Source: Chitinophaga sp. Ak27
GTDB lineage: Bacteria; Bacteroidota; Bacteroidia; Chitinophagales; Chitinophagaceae
Direction: 5' to 3'
Assembly (NCBI RefSeq): GCF_012726295.1
Contig: NZ_JABAOB010000011.1
Location: 238,034 to 302,033 of the forward strand
DNA length: 64,000 nt
Each line of letters opens with the position of its first letter. Positions within the stretch are counted from its first letter, which is position 1. The notes beneath the pieces were generated by a model. That model saw nothing but the letters and a program-made list of their open reading frames with translations. It searched no databases and was not told the origin of the DNA. Positions 35,351-44,994 of the stretch are shown here, in pieces. Made by a program: the position numbers and the translations under genes.

Positions 35351-38300
35351 ATGAAGCTAATCCGCTCGGCATTACGACATCCGGTCACCATCCTGGTAGC
35401 TGTGTTGTTTATTGTGTTTTTCTCTTACCTCTCTATCCGTCAGGCAAAGGTGGATATTTTCCCCCGCCTGGGACTACCGGTGGTGTATGTGGCGCAGCCT
35501 TACGGGGGGCTGTCACCCGAACAAATGGAGGGATTTGTTACCTCTTATTACGAATATCACTTCCTGTATATCACCGGCGTAAAATCTGTCGATTCCCGCA
35601 ACATACAGGGCGCAGCACTCATCAAGATTGAGTTCAACGAAGGCACCGACATGAGCCAGGCTATGGCAGAAGTAGTGGGATATGTAAACCGGGCCAGGGC
35701 CTTCATGCCGCCGGGTACCGTGCCGCCTTTTATCACCCGTTTCGATGCCGGTGGCGTTCCCGTAGGCCAGCTGGTATTCAGTTCTGATAGCCGCTCGTTG
35801 AGTGAAATATCTGACCTTGCCCTGTTCCGCGTCCGCCCCATGTTCGCTACCTTACCCGGCGTATCAGCGCCGCCGCCCTTCGGTGGTAACCAGAAAACAG
35901 TACTCATCACAGTCGACCCTGATAAGCTGCGGAGTTACAACCTGGCGCCCGACCAAGTAGTGCAGGCCATTGCAAAATCGAATTCCATCTCTCCCGCTGG
36001 TAATGTGCGCATGGGCGACTCTACCTACATTACGCCGCAGAACAGTGTGATTGAATCATTGCAGGACCTGCAGAACACTCCCCTCCAACCAGGCGCAGGA
36101 CCTACCGTATATGTAAAAGACATTGCCAACGTAAGCCTGGGCGCTGATGTAACTACCAGTTATGCACTGATAAACGGTAAGCGCTCCGTATATATCCCCG
36201 TTACCAAAAGGGCCGATGCTTCTACCTGGGATGTAGTACAGCGGGTAAAAGCGGCATTGCCCGACATGCAGGCGGCTATACCATCAGATATTAAAGTGAC
36301 TTACGCTTTTGATCAATCAGGCTATGTGATTAACTCATTGAAAAGTCTCCTGTTTGAAGGTGGACTGGGCGCTATCCTCACCGGTTTAATGGTGCTGCTC
36401 TTCCTGGGCGACAAGCGCAGCGCGCTCATTGTGATCATGACCATCCCGCTGGCATTGCTTTCCTCAGCGATCCTGTTGTACCTGACCGGGCAAACCATCA
36501 ACATTATGACATTGGGTGGCCTTGCCTTATCCGTAGGTATCCTGGTAGATGAAGCTACCGTTACCATAGAAAATATTCACCGGCATATGGAAACGGGGAA
36601 AACAAAAGCCCGCGCCATTGCCGATGCCAGCATGGAAATAGCCGGTCCTAAGCTACTGATCCTGTTGAGTATCCTCGCCGTTTTTGTTCCCGCCATGTTC
36701 ATGAATGGCGTTCCCCGGGCGATGTTCATGCCATTATCGCTGGCCGTAGGCTTTGCGATGATCGCCTCCTTTATGCTATCACAAACATTTGTACCCGTAG
36801 TGGCCAACTGGCTGTTCAAAACATCGCTGCCGGCGCAGGAAAAAAAGGCATCCGGATTTTTCGACCGGTTAAAACAACGTTACGTTGCCGCCGGCGAACG
36901 CCGTAAATTCAGCTTCCGGTTAGATACGGTGTTATTCCTCCTGGTTTCTGTCGGACTCGTGATTCTCCTTTTCACCTTCACCGGTACCGAGTTATTTCCA
37001 CAAACCGACAGCGGTCAAACACAGGTGCGACTGCGCTTGCCTGTAGGTACCCGCTTCGAAAGAACAGAAGATGCCACCCGGAAACTGTTATTGCTGACAG
37101 ACAGTATTGCAGGAAAACAAAACGTAGCCATCACCTCCGCTTTTATAGGCACCCAGCCTTCCAGTTACCCGGTTAACTATATTCACCTGTGGACCAGCGG
37201 GCCCCATGAAGCGGTGTTAAAAATAAAACTCAACCGGGGCGCTATGCCCATCGCCACCCTCCGGGAAAAGCTGAGAGCAGCAGCTATAGCGGCTATTCCC
37301 GGTGCTAAACTATCGTTCGAACCGGGGGATATCGTAGAGCAGGTGTTAAACCTGGGCAGCAGCAACCCCATTGAAATTGCGGTGGTGAATAAAAACCTGG
37401 CGGAAGGCAAAAAAACAGCAGAACAGCTCCAGAAAAAACTGTCGGCCATCACCTCCCTGCGTGATCTTCAGATAGCCACGCCGACAGACTATCCGGCCAT
37501 CCGGCTGGAAGTAGACCGCATAAAGGCTGGCCAGCTGGGGTTAACCAGCGAGCAAATCGCCCGGTCTACCGTGGCCGCTACTTCTTCCAGTCGCTTTACT
37601 ACGCCCAACTACTGGCTGGACAAAGCCACCGGCACCGCCTACCAGGTGCAGGTACAGTATCCTGAATTTAAAATGAACAGCACCAGTCAGCTGGAGGCCA
37701 TACCTGTTTCCGGCGGCAATGGCACTACACACTACCTAAGCGAAGTGGCAAGCTGGAAGCGGGTATCTATGCCAGGAGAGTATGACCGGCTCAATCAGCA
37801 ACGCTACATCACCATCACGGCTAACGTCCATAAACAGGATCTGGGCTCCGTTTTCAAACAGGTGAAACAGGCCATCGCCAGCATGGGACAATTACCCAAT
37901 GGCGCGAAAATAATTTTGCGCGGCCAGCCCGTTCTACTGGAGGAAACCCTTACCAGCCTGCAGTTTGGCTTGCTGATCGCTATCGTGGTCATCTTCCTGG
38001 TAATGGCGGTATACTTCCAATCATTCCGGGTAGCCTTCACCGTATTATCTGTTATCCCGGCCGTGGTAGCGGGTGCACTGCTCTTTTTACTGCTAACCGG
38101 TAATTCGCTAAATATACAATCTTACATGGGAGCCATTATGGCGGTGGGCGTAGCTATTGCCAATGCGGTGCTTTTTATTACCAATGCAGAGCATTACCGC
38201 AAAAACAACGTGGAGCATCCACAGCTGCAGGCAGCCGAAAACCGGCTCCGGCCTATCCTCATGACCAGCGCCGCTATGATTGCCGGTATGATCCCTATGG

Positions 38301-38497
38301 CTTTAGGGCTGTCGGAAGGCGGCGATCAAACCGCGCCCCTGGGCATTGCAGTAATAGGAGGCTTATTATTCTCTTCTATCAGCGTACTGTTCTTTCTTCC
38401 GCATGTTTACCAATGGGTGGCAGGAAGAAAAGCGTACCAACATGTTTCTCTGGATCCTGACGATGAAAAAAGTGCTTACTATGACAAACAATCATAA
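35351..38497 (+). CDS. RND efflux permease (AcrB/HAE type)
   Basis: At 1048 residues with 12 membrane segments it has normal RND length. The first helix (VTILVAVLFIVFFSYLSIRQ) precedes the porter domain. The central block has GGLALSVGILVDEATVTIEN with Asp400 in TM4, at the proton-relay position of AcrB. Second-half landmarks are FGLLIAIVVIFLVMAVYFQS and IMAVGVAIANAVLFITNAEH. Proton-driven export of a drug, metal or lipid-like compound is expected. The TM4 motif has one Asp rather than the DD pair of AcrB, as in several other RND subfamilies. It is co-transcribed with TolC and the adaptor. Confidence 0.95.
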   Translation: MKLIRSALRHPVTILVAVLFIVFFSYLSIRQAKVDIFPRLGLPVVYVAQPYGGLSPEQMEGFVTSYYEYHFLYITGVKSVDSRNIQGAALIKIEFNEGTDMSQAMAEVVGYVNRARAFMPPGTVPPFITRFDAGGVPVGQLVFSSDSRSLSEISDLALFRVRPMFATLPGVSAPPPFGGNQKTVLITVDPDKLRSYNLAPDQVVQAIAKSNSISPAGNVRMGDSTYITPQNSVIESLQDLQNTPLQPGAGPTVYVKDIANVSLGADVTTSYALINGKRSVYIPVTKRADASTWDVVQRVKAALPDMQAAIPSDIKVTYAFDQSGYVINSLKSLLFEGGLGAILTGLMVLLFLGDKRSALIVIMTIPLALLSSAILLYLTGQTINIMTLGGLALSVGILVDEATVTIENIHRHMETGKTKARAIADASMEIAGPKLLILLSILAVFVPAMFMNGVPRAMFMPLSLAVGFAMIASFMLSQTFVPVVANWLFKTSLPAQEKKASGFFDRLKQRYVAAGERRKFSFRLDTVLFLLVSVGLVILLFTFTGTELFPQTDSGQTQVRLRLPVGTRFERTEDATRKLLLLTDSIAGKQNVAITSAFIGTQPSSYPVNYIHLWTSGPHEAVLKIKLNRGAMPIATLREKLRAAAIAAIPGAKLSFEPGDIVEQVLNLGSSNPIEIAVVNKNLAEGKKTAEQLQKKLSAITSLRDLQIATPTDYPAIRLEVDRIKAGQLGLTSEQIARSTVAATSSSRFTTPNYWLDKATGTAYQVQVQYPEFKMNSTSQLEAIPVSGGNGTTHYLSEVASWKRVSMPGEYDRLNQQRYITITANVHKQDLGSVFKQVKQAIASMGQLPNGAKIILRGQPVLLEETLTSLQFGLLIAIVVIFLVMAVYFQSFRVAFTVLSVIPAVVAGALLFLLLTGNSLNIQSYMGAIMAVGVAIANAVLFITNAEHYRKNNVEHPQLQAAENRLRPILMTSAAMIAGMIPMALGLSEGGDQTAPLGIAVIGGLLFSSISVLFFLPHVYQWVAGRKAYQHVSLDPDDEKSAYYDKQS

Positions 38498-38513
38498 CAT
38501 CTCAATCAATTAT

Positions 38514-39599
38514 ATGCGGATAATCGCTTCGTTCTCTTTACTGTTCATTATTTCAGCATGTGGCCAACACACGCCGGCACCGGATACCGGTGCAAACACG
38601 CCCGCTGCGGATACCGTGCCGGTATTTATCCTGAAACAGGACACCTTAAAAAAAACAGCAGAATTTACCGCCGAACTGGTACCTTATGAAAACGCCGAAT
38701 TGTTTGCCAAAGTCCAGGGCTTTGTCAAAGAAGTAAAGGTAGACATGGGCGACCGGGTGAAGAAAGGCCAGGTGCTGGCAGTGATTGAAGCGCCGGAAGT
38801 AAACAGCCGGCTGGCTGAATCTGAAGCGGCTTTGCAGGCAGCTAAATCAAAATGGGCCTCCAGCAAAGATAATTACGAAAGATTATACCGGGCGTCACAA
38901 GCCAATACACCAGGCATTGTTGCCCCGGTAGACCTGGAACGCAGTCGCAACCAAATGCTGGCCGACAGCGCCACCTTTGTGGCAGCAGGCCGCCAGGCCC
39001 AGTCCTATAAAGCTGTGTCAGGATATCTGTACATCATCGCTCCTTTCGATGGCGTCATTACTGCCCGTAAAGCCGATCCCGGGGCACTGGTAGGTACCAA
39101 CGCCATGTTATTGACTGTGCAAAACAACAACGTACTGCGTTTACGTGTAGCCGTTCCTGAAATATATGTTGCAGCTACCGGGCGCCTTACGAATATTGAC
39201 TTCAGGGTAGACGCCTATCCCACAGAACGCTTTAAAGCAGCGCTGGCCCGCAAGTCGGAAACAATAGATCCTAACACCCGTACCGAATTATGGGAGTTTA
39301 AAGTAGAGAACAACGATCACCGTTTAAAAGCAGGTGTTTTCTGTTATGTAAAAATTCCACTGGAAAGAAATGCACCTTCCTTTGTGGTTCCCTTTTCATC
39401 GGTAGCCACCACGCAGGAAAAGAAATTTGTTATCCGGGTAAAAGACGGAAAAGCAGAATGGGTAGATGTTCGCCAGGGAATGACTGTGGACGCCGGCGTG
39501 GAAGTATTTGGTAACATAACTGCCGGAGATACGTTACTGAAAAAGGCAACAGACGAAAGAAAACCAGGCAGCACCGGCCTTTGGACGATAAAAAAATAA
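38514..39599 (+). CDS. RND efflux periplasmic adaptor (membrane fusion) lipoprotein
   Basis: From the ATG at 38514 the product has 361 residues and a short lipoprotein signal (MRIIASFSLLFIISAC). In-frame ATGs at 38481 and 38463 would overlap the permease gene, and all encode the same signal. Adaptor landmarks are the barrel-sandwich half-motifs YENAELFAKVQGFVKEVKVD and GYLYIIAPFDGVITARKADP flanking a helical hairpin, then a beta-barrel domain (VAVPEIYVAATGRL). It bridges permease and TolC. It ends the pump operon, facing folE. Confidence 0.93.
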   Translation: MRIIASFSLLFIISACGQHTPAPDTGANTPAADTVPVFILKQDTLKKTAEFTAELVPYENAELFAKVQGFVKEVKVDMGDRVKKGQVLAVIEAPEVNSRLAESEAALQAAKSKWASSKDNYERLYRASQANTPGIVAPVDLERSRNQMLADSATFVAAGRQAQSYKAVSGYLYIIAPFDGVITARKADPGALVGTNAMLLTVQNNNVLRLRVAVPEIYVAATGRLTNIDFRVDAYPTERFKAALARKSETIDPNTRTELWEFKVENNDHRLKAGVFCYVKIPLERNAPSFVVPFSSVATTQEKKFVIRVKDGKAEWVDVRQGMTVDAGVEVFGNITAGDTLLKKATDERKPGSTGLWTIKK

Positions 39600-39607
39600 T
39601 GCCAGCC

Positions 39608-39639
39608 CCCTGCAGACACACAATGCCATGTCTACAGGG
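39608..39639. terminator. Terminator-like hairpin between the pump operon and folE
   Basis: CCCTGCAGACA pairs with TGTCTACAGGG with one mismatch in 11 bp around a 10-base loop, in the 72-base gap between convergent genes. Confidence 0.45.
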
Positions 39640-39671
39640 AGTATTATTCAAATTCACTGTTAAATCGCGAA

Positions 39672-40292
39672 TTAAATAGCCAACAGGCTGTAAAGCTCAC
39701 TGCTGCGTTCCTTCTTAAGAAATTGGCCGTGCAGGCTCTGGGTCACGGTAGCGCAACCAGTATGATTAACACCCCTGGAGGCCACACATAAGTGCTCCGC
39801 TTTGATGATGACCGCTACATCTTCCATCGCCATCACCTGCTTCAGGTATTCGGCAATCTGGATAGTTAATCGTTCCTGGACTTGCGGCCGTTTGGCAAAA
39901 TATTCTGTGATCCGGTTCAACTTGGACAAACCAATAACCATACCTTTGGAAATATAGGCAATATGTACCTTGCCGATGATGGGAACAAAATGGTGCTCGC
40001 AATAAGAGTATAAGGGAATATCCTTTTCCAATACGATTTCATTGTACTTAAACTTGTTTTCAAACAGCGTTACAGAAGGCTCATTCACAGGATTCAGCCC
40101 CAAAAAAGTTTCATTCACAAACATTTTGGCTACTCTGCCCGGGGTATCTTTCAGGCTGTCGTCTTCGAGGTCGAGACCAAGGGCCAGCATAATCTCGCGA
40201 AAGTGATACCGGATCACTTTAATCTTCTCTTCGCTTGTCAATGCTATGTTACTGTGTGCTACAATCGGTTCTTTCGCAAAATCTGTCTGCAT
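39672..40292 (-). CDS. folE: GTP cyclohydrolase I
   Basis: The 206-residue protein carries the type IA GTP cyclohydrolase signatures: DSLKDTPGRVAKMFVNE, the zinc-binding YCEHHFVPIIGKVHIAY, GLSKLNRITEYFAKRPQVQE and SRGVNHTGCATVTQ. The Cys and His residues of the zinc site (CEHH and the Cys in EHLCVASRG) are present. It converts GTP to 7,8-dihydroneopterin triphosphate, the first step of folate or pterin synthesis, in the cytosol. The N-terminal extension of about 20 residues is not conserved. It stands alone, divergent from the GH2 gene. A short inverted repeat (GGTTAT/ATAACC) lies at 40311-40325 upstream. Confidence 0.96.
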   Translation of the reverse strand: MQTDFAKEPIVAHSNIALTSEEKIKVIRYHFREIMLALGLDLEDDSLKDTPGRVAKMFVNETFLGLNPVNEPSVTLFENKFKYNEIVLEKDIPLYSYCEHHFVPIIGKVHIAYISKGMVIGLSKLNRITEYFAKRPQVQERLTIQIAEYLKQVMAMEDVAVIIKAEHLCVASRGVNHTGCATVTQSLHGQFLKKERSSELYSLLAI

Positions 40293-40413
40293 GTTTACCT
40301 GGTATTTGATGGTTATATGATAACCGTAGTATTAGATTTTTGTTTGTATAAGATTAGAGAGACGAGCTTATAAAAGGTTACAGGATTTTGCCAAAATTTT
40401 TAAAGCGGTCCAT

Positions 40414-40427
40414 TGTAACCGATTGTT
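40414..40427 (+). promoter_or_regulatory. LacI-family operator-like site upstream of the GH2 gene
   Basis: TGTAACCGATTGTT fits the CG-centred LacI palindrome well on its left half (TGnAAnC) and less well on the right. It is 128 bases before the GH2 start and shares AACCGATTG with the site at 28482. Confidence 0.35.
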
Positions 40428-40555
40428 ATGATGGTAGTGAAAGAAACCAGGCAATATAGCGCCAGAAAAAGTTAAAACTGTAACACCCCATCCGCCGGAT
40501 ATTTCCTTCCTTTGCAGGATACAGGCAATTTAACCACATTAATTTTTATAGAACA

Positions 40556-43096
40556 ATGAATAAGCGCATAGCTTTCCGCCTGGTATTGTCAGGATGGTTA
40601 TATCTGTTAACTATCAGCACATTCGCCCAGGCACCAGCCTCCATCTCGAGGATGGGCACTACCAACACCCACCTGTTTGACGATGGATGGCTGTTCTCCC
40701 GCTTTGGATTACAGGCGGATGGTTCCCGTAAAGAAGAACCGGCACACCTGGAAGAGGAACACCTCGCAGATGGCAACTGGCAACAGCTTAGCTTACCGCA
40801 TGACTGGGCCATTACAGGCCCCTTCCGTATAGAGCTGGACGGCAATTCCGGTAAGTTGCCCTGGAAGGGTATTGGGTGGTATAGAAAACATTTCAACATA
40901 CCCGCTGCCGATGCCGGCAAACGTATCTTTGTAGACTTCGATGGAGCCATGGCCTACGCCAAAATATGGGTAAATGGACAGTACGTGGGTACCTGGCCTT
41001 ATGGTTACAATTCCTTCAGGATGGATATTACCCCCTACCTCCATGTGGGTAAGGAAAATGTGATAGCCGTAAGATTAGACACGGAGAGCTGGGATTCGCG
41101 CTGGTACCCCGGCGCGGGAATCTATCGCCATGTGTGGCTCGTAAAAACAAACGAGGTACACGTAGCTCAATGGGGCACCTTTATTACTACGCCCATGGTA
41201 ACGGATAAAGCGGCATCTGTTGAGGTGAAGGTAACCGTAGATAACCAGGGAGCCTCACCGGTAAAGGCTTTAGTGCATACGGATATCTACGAACTGGATA
41301 TCCATAATAAACCCTCAAAGAAAATCATAGCTACGCCGCCCGCAGCCATTACCATAGCGGCCGGCAACAATGCCATGGCCCAAGCAACTGCAAATATTAT
41401 CGCCCCTAAACGCTGGAGCATTGAAACCCCTCATCGCTACCTCGCACAAACAATTGTTACGGTCAACAACAAAACGGTGGATACTTACAATACTGCCTTC
41501 GGCATACGCACCATCGCATTTACTCCCCGGGATGGGTTTCAGCTGAATGGAAAGCGGGTAGATATCAAAGGTGTATGTAACCATCATGATCTGGGCGCGT
41601 TGGGTACGGCTATCAACAAAAGTGCCCTGACCCGGCAATTAAAGATATTAAGGGCAATGGGGTGTAATGCCATTCGTACTTCGCATAATCCTCCTGCACC
41701 GGAATTACTGGAGCTGGCCGACCAACTCGGATTCCTGGTATGGGACGAAGCCTTCGACGCCTGGAAGCATGGAAAAAGAAAGAACGACTATAACAAACTT
41801 TTCCCCGACTGGCGGGAAAGAGACCTGCAGGCACTGGTACACCGCGATCGCAATCATCCATCCGTCATCATCTGGTCTATTGGCAATGAAGTGATGGACC
41901 AGCGGGATGTGGCCATCACTAAAGAACTCGCAGATATTGTGCGTAAAGAAGACTCCACACGCCCCGTATCCAACGCTTATAATGACCCTGATGGCGGCCG
42001 TGAGTCAGGCGCTGCAATGGCCCTGGGCCTGATGGGTGTCAATTATTTCTTCTCCGAACAGGCCAAATGGGACGCCGATCCAAGGTATAAAGACATGCCC
42101 ACCATGGGCAGCGAAACCTCTTCCTGTGTGAGCACACGTGGTGAATATTTCTTTGATGGAGATTATAAAAACTGGCAGGTATCTTCCTATGATAATGCTA
42201 AACCCGGCTGGGGATGCACACCCGATGAGCAATTCCGCACCAACGCCAAATATCCGCACCTGCTGGGCGAATTTGTATGGACCGGCTTTGATTACCTGGG
42301 CGAACCCACTCCCTATAACTCAGATGAAACCAACCTGCTCAACTTCCGCAATGACCCTAACAAGCGGGCAGAACTTGAAAAAGCGCTGGACGCACTCAGG
42401 AAAAATAATCCTCCTTCCCGCAGCAGCTATTTTGGCATCGTAGACCTCTGTGGGTTTCCGAAAGACCGCTTCTATAGCTACCAGGCGCACTGGCGCGCTG
42501 ATCATCCCATGGCGCACCTCCTCCCCCATTGGAACTGGCCGGAGCGGATAGATTCCATCGTTCCCGTTCATGTATATACATCGGGCGATGAAGCAGAACT
42601 ATTCTTAAATGGTAAAAGCCTGGGCAGAAAAGTAAAACAACCAGGGGTAGATTTCAGATTGGTATGGAATGATGTAAAATATACTCCCGGAGAGTTGAAA
42701 GTAGTGGCTTACAAGGATGGTAAGCCCTGGGCTACGGATGTGATAAAAACAGCCGGCAGCGCAGTCAAACTCTCTCTACAGCCCGAAAGTAAAAGTGTTG
42801 TCAATGATGGCGACGATCTTTGCTATATTACGCTCCGCGTGCAGGACAAAGACGGTATCATGGTGCCGCGTTCGCACCCGCTGGTGAAATTTTCGATAGA
42901 AGGACCCGGCGAAATCGTTGCCACCGACAATGGTGACCCCACTTCTTTTGTTTCCTTTCAAAGCAACGACCGACCGGCATTTAATGGCATGGCGCAGGTG
43001 ATCGTGAAAGCCAAGAAGGGCGCCAAAGGTAAACTCGTTGTAAAAGCGGTAAGTGAAGGGTTGTCGCCCGCCGTAGTGGTCGTTGGTATTAAGTGA
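40556..43096 (+). CDS. Glycoside hydrolase family 2 enzyme, probable beta-galactosidase
   Basis: An 846-residue exported protein (signal ending TISTFAQ) with the GH2 order: N-terminal sugar-binding domain (LPHDWAITGPF, GIGWYRKHF), Ig-like domain, TIM barrel, and C-terminal beta domains ending in an Ig-like module. Catalytic acid/base Glu445 is in IWSIGNEVMDQ and nucleophile Glu520 is in TMGSETSS. The RTSHNPPAPELLELAD motif is standard. Beta-galactosidase is the most frequent activity of such Bacteroidota enzymes, but beta-glucuronidase or beta-mannosidase cannot be excluded. A GH27 gene follows closely, suggesting breakdown of galactose-containing glycans in the periplasm. Confidence 0.92.
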   Translation: MNKRIAFRLVLSGWLYLLTISTFAQAPASISRMGTTNTHLFDDGWLFSRFGLQADGSRKEEPAHLEEEHLADGNWQQLSLPHDWAITGPFRIELDGNSGKLPWKGIGWYRKHFNIPAADAGKRIFVDFDGAMAYAKIWVNGQYVGTWPYGYNSFRMDITPYLHVGKENVIAVRLDTESWDSRWYPGAGIYRHVWLVKTNEVHVAQWGTFITTPMVTDKAASVEVKVTVDNQGASPVKALVHTDIYELDIHNKPSKKIIATPPAAITIAAGNNAMAQATANIIAPKRWSIETPHRYLAQTIVTVNNKTVDTYNTAFGIRTIAFTPRDGFQLNGKRVDIKGVCNHHDLGALGTAINKSALTRQLKILRAMGCNAIRTSHNPPAPELLELADQLGFLVWDEAFDAWKHGKRKNDYNKLFPDWRERDLQALVHRDRNHPSVIIWSIGNEVMDQRDVAITKELADIVRKEDSTRPVSNAYNDPDGGRESGAAMALGLMGVNYFFSEQAKWDADPRYKDMPTMGSETSSCVSTRGEYFFDGDYKNWQVSSYDNAKPGWGCTPDEQFRTNAKYPHLLGEFVWTGFDYLGEPTPYNSDETNLLNFRNDPNKRAELEKALDALRKNNPPSRSSYFGIVDLCGFPKDRFYSYQAHWRADHPMAHLLPHWNWPERIDSIVPVHVYTSGDEAELFLNGKSLGRKVKQPGVDFRLVWNDVKYTPGELKVVAYKDGKPWATDVIKTAGSAVKLSLQPESKSVVNDGDDLCYITLRVQDKDGIMVPRSHPLVKFSIEGPGEIVATDNGDPTSFVSFQSNDRPAFNGMAQVIVKAKKGAKGKLVVKAVSEGLSPAVVVVGIK

Positions 43097-43130
43097 CGGA
43101 AATGCCCCGGAAAATTTCGTAAACAACCCC

Positions 43131-43159
43131 TTGTCTGATGATTTTATGGGCTATTTTTG
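43131..43159 (+). promoter_or_regulatory. Candidate Bacteroidota-type promoter for the VOC/GH27 genes
   Basis: TTG at 43131-43133 and TATTTTTG at 43152-43159, separated by 18 bases, fit the TTG and TAnnTTTG elements, with a leader of about 75 bases. Confidence 0.45.
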
Positions 43160-43242
43160 AGAGCGTTGATGAGCATATACGTATAAAAAACGTCGCTCCG
43201 GCACATCGAACCAAAAACTGTTAACCATAAAATCTTAAGTGC

Positions 43243-43629
43243 ATGAAAACAAAAAAGATCTGGGCTAATTTCGGCGTTCAGGATTTAGAACGTACCACTA
43301 AATTTTACCAACAACTTGGGTTTAAACACAACGGAGCGTCGGATCAACTGACCAGCTTCTTCTTTGGCGAAGAAAATTTTATCATTCATTTCTTTTTGAA
43401 GGATATACTTGAACCCGCCATGATGGGGCCAATTATTGATTCAACAACCGGCAATGAAATTATATTTACGCTAGCTGTTGCTACCCGGGAAGAGGTAGAT
43501 AGTTGTGAAAAAGAAATACAGGAAGCGGGAGGAACAATCGTTTCCAGGCCAGAAGAATTTGGAAAGGGGTATTATGGTTTCGTGTTTGCTGATCCGGATG
43601 GCCATAAGTTCAACATCTTTCAAATGTAG
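43243..43629 (+). CDS. VOC-family protein (glyoxalase/bleomycin-resistance-like)
   Basis: This 128-residue cytosolic protein begins KIWANFGVQDLERTTKFYQQ and closes with YGFVFADPDGHKFNIFQM, a standard VOC arrangement with two half-modules. Metal ligands are not clearly conserved: the first His is replaced by Asn (WANFG). It therefore resembles the non-enzymatic or drug-binding members. The gene is in tandem with the GH27 gene, 44 bases upstream of its ATG. A functional tie to glycan use is not evident. Confidence 0.85.
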   Translation: MKTKKIWANFGVQDLERTTKFYQQLGFKHNGASDQLTSFFFGEENFIIHFFLKDILEPAMMGPIIDSTTGNEIIFTLAVATREEVDSCEKEIQEAGGTIVSRPEEFGKGYYGFVFADPDGHKFNIFQM

Positions 43630-43673
43630 TGCTATACCTGATTAAGCACCCAACGCAGAATAAACAGTCGACA

Positions 43674-44903
43674 ATGATAAATAAGAAAATGAAATGGGCT
43701 ATACTGGCTATCTGCCTATTGTGGTGTTCATCAGTTGCCGTTGCGCAAAATACGCCGGCTAAACCGCGTACGCCAATCATGGGCTGGGCCAGCTGGAACA
43801 ACTTCCGCGTCCACATCAATGAAAAACTTATCCGGGAGCAGGCCGATGCCATGGCTCAAAATGGGCTGAAAGCAGCGGGATACCGGTACATCAACATTGA
43901 TGATGGCTTCTTTGGCGGCCGGAATGAAAAAGGAGAACTGCAATATCATGCCCAGCGATTCCCCGGCGGCATGAAGCGCCTATCGGATTATATACATAGC
44001 AAAGGTCTGCAGGCAGGCATCTATGCAGAAGCCGGCGTTAATACCTGCGCATCCATTTGGGACCAGGACACCATCGGGTCGGGGTCGGGACTGTATGGGC
44101 ACGATGAAAAAGACCTGACCGTGTTACTGAAAACATGGGGATACGACTTTCTGAAAGTGGACTGGTGCGGAGGGAAAGATTTGGGCCTCGATGAGCAACT
44201 ACGCTATACCCAGATCTCCAATTGGATCAAGGTTATCAAACCAGAGGTAGTTTACAACATCTGCCGCTGGCAATTTCCCGGCAAATGGGCCCCACTGGTG
44301 GCCGACTCCTGGAGAATCTCCGGCGATATCGACAACAATTTCGCGTCCATACTCCGGATCATTTCACTTAATGCCGACCTGTGGCCCTACTGTTCCCCGG
44401 GGCATTTCAACGATATGGACATGCTACAGGTGGGTCGTGGTATGAGTTATGATGAAGACAAAAGCCATTTCTCTATGTGGTGTATCATGAATTCGCCCCT
44501 GTTGCTCGGCAACGACCTCCGGAAGATTTCCCCACAAACTTTATCCATCGTTACCAATAGGGAAGTCATTGCCTTAAACCAGGATCCCCTCTGTTACCAG
44601 GCCAGGAAATTCCGTGATACATTAGGCGTGCAACTTTGGGCTAAGCCGCTGATCAGCATAAGCAGCGGGCAGGTTGCCGTAGCACTGTTAAATACCACCA
44701 ATGCACCGGTAACGGCTGAACTAAATATAGGAGCCATCGGCTTAAATCCTGATAAACCTGTTACCGTGAGGGATCTTTGGAAGCATGAAGAGGTAAGGCT
44801 TTCTCCAGAAAAGCACACTGTTTACCAGCTACCGCCACACGGTATCATTGTGCTGAAAATCAACGGAGTGAGTATGCCGTTTAACGTTTTTACGAAAAGC
44901 TAA
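43674..44903 (+). CDS. GH27 alpha-galactosidase
   Basis: The 409-residue exported enzyme starts MINKKMKWAILAICLLW; a GTG at 43629 would add 15 unlikely residues. The family 27 barrel shows PIMGWASWNNF, YRYINIDDGFFGG, nucleophile Asp163 in FLKVDWCGG and acid/base Asp218 in SWRISGDID. HFNDMDMLQVG and MNSPLLLGNDLRKI are further GH27 landmarks. It should release terminal alpha-galactose (or alpha-N-acetylgalactosamine or beta-arabinopyranose) in the periplasm. The GH2 gene upstream and the glycosidase-like gene downstream suggest a galactoside-degrading set. Confidence 0.94.
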   Translation: MINKKMKWAILAICLLWCSSVAVAQNTPAKPRTPIMGWASWNNFRVHINEKLIREQADAMAQNGLKAAGYRYINIDDGFFGGRNEKGELQYHAQRFPGGMKRLSDYIHSKGLQAGIYAEAGVNTCASIWDQDTIGSGSGLYGHDEKDLTVLLKTWGYDFLKVDWCGGKDLGLDEQLRYTQISNWIKVIKPEVVYNICRWQFPGKWAPLVADSWRISGDIDNNFASILRIISLNADLWPYCSPGHFNDMDMLQVGRGMSYDEDKSHFSMWCIMNSPLLLGNDLRKISPQTLSIVTNREVIALNQDPLCYQARKFRDTLGVQLWAKPLISISSGQVAVALLNTTNAPVTAELNIGAIGLNPDKPVTVRDLWKHEEVRLSPEKHTVYQLPPHGIIVLKINGVSMPFNVFTKS

Positions 44904-44921
44904 ATAAGCGGTGCTGACGTA

Positions 44922-44956
44922 AAAAAGGCTTGTAAGCTAAGCTTGCAAGCCTTTTT
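44922..44956. terminator. Bidirectional terminator hairpin
   Basis: AAAAAGGCTTGTAAGCT pairs with AGCTTGCAAGCCTTTTT over 17 positions with one wobble pair. Terminal A and T runs let it work in both directions between the convergent genes. Confidence 0.85.
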
Positions 44957-44994
44957 CGTTAGTTGCAGTATTAAGATAACTACTCTATTCGTCC

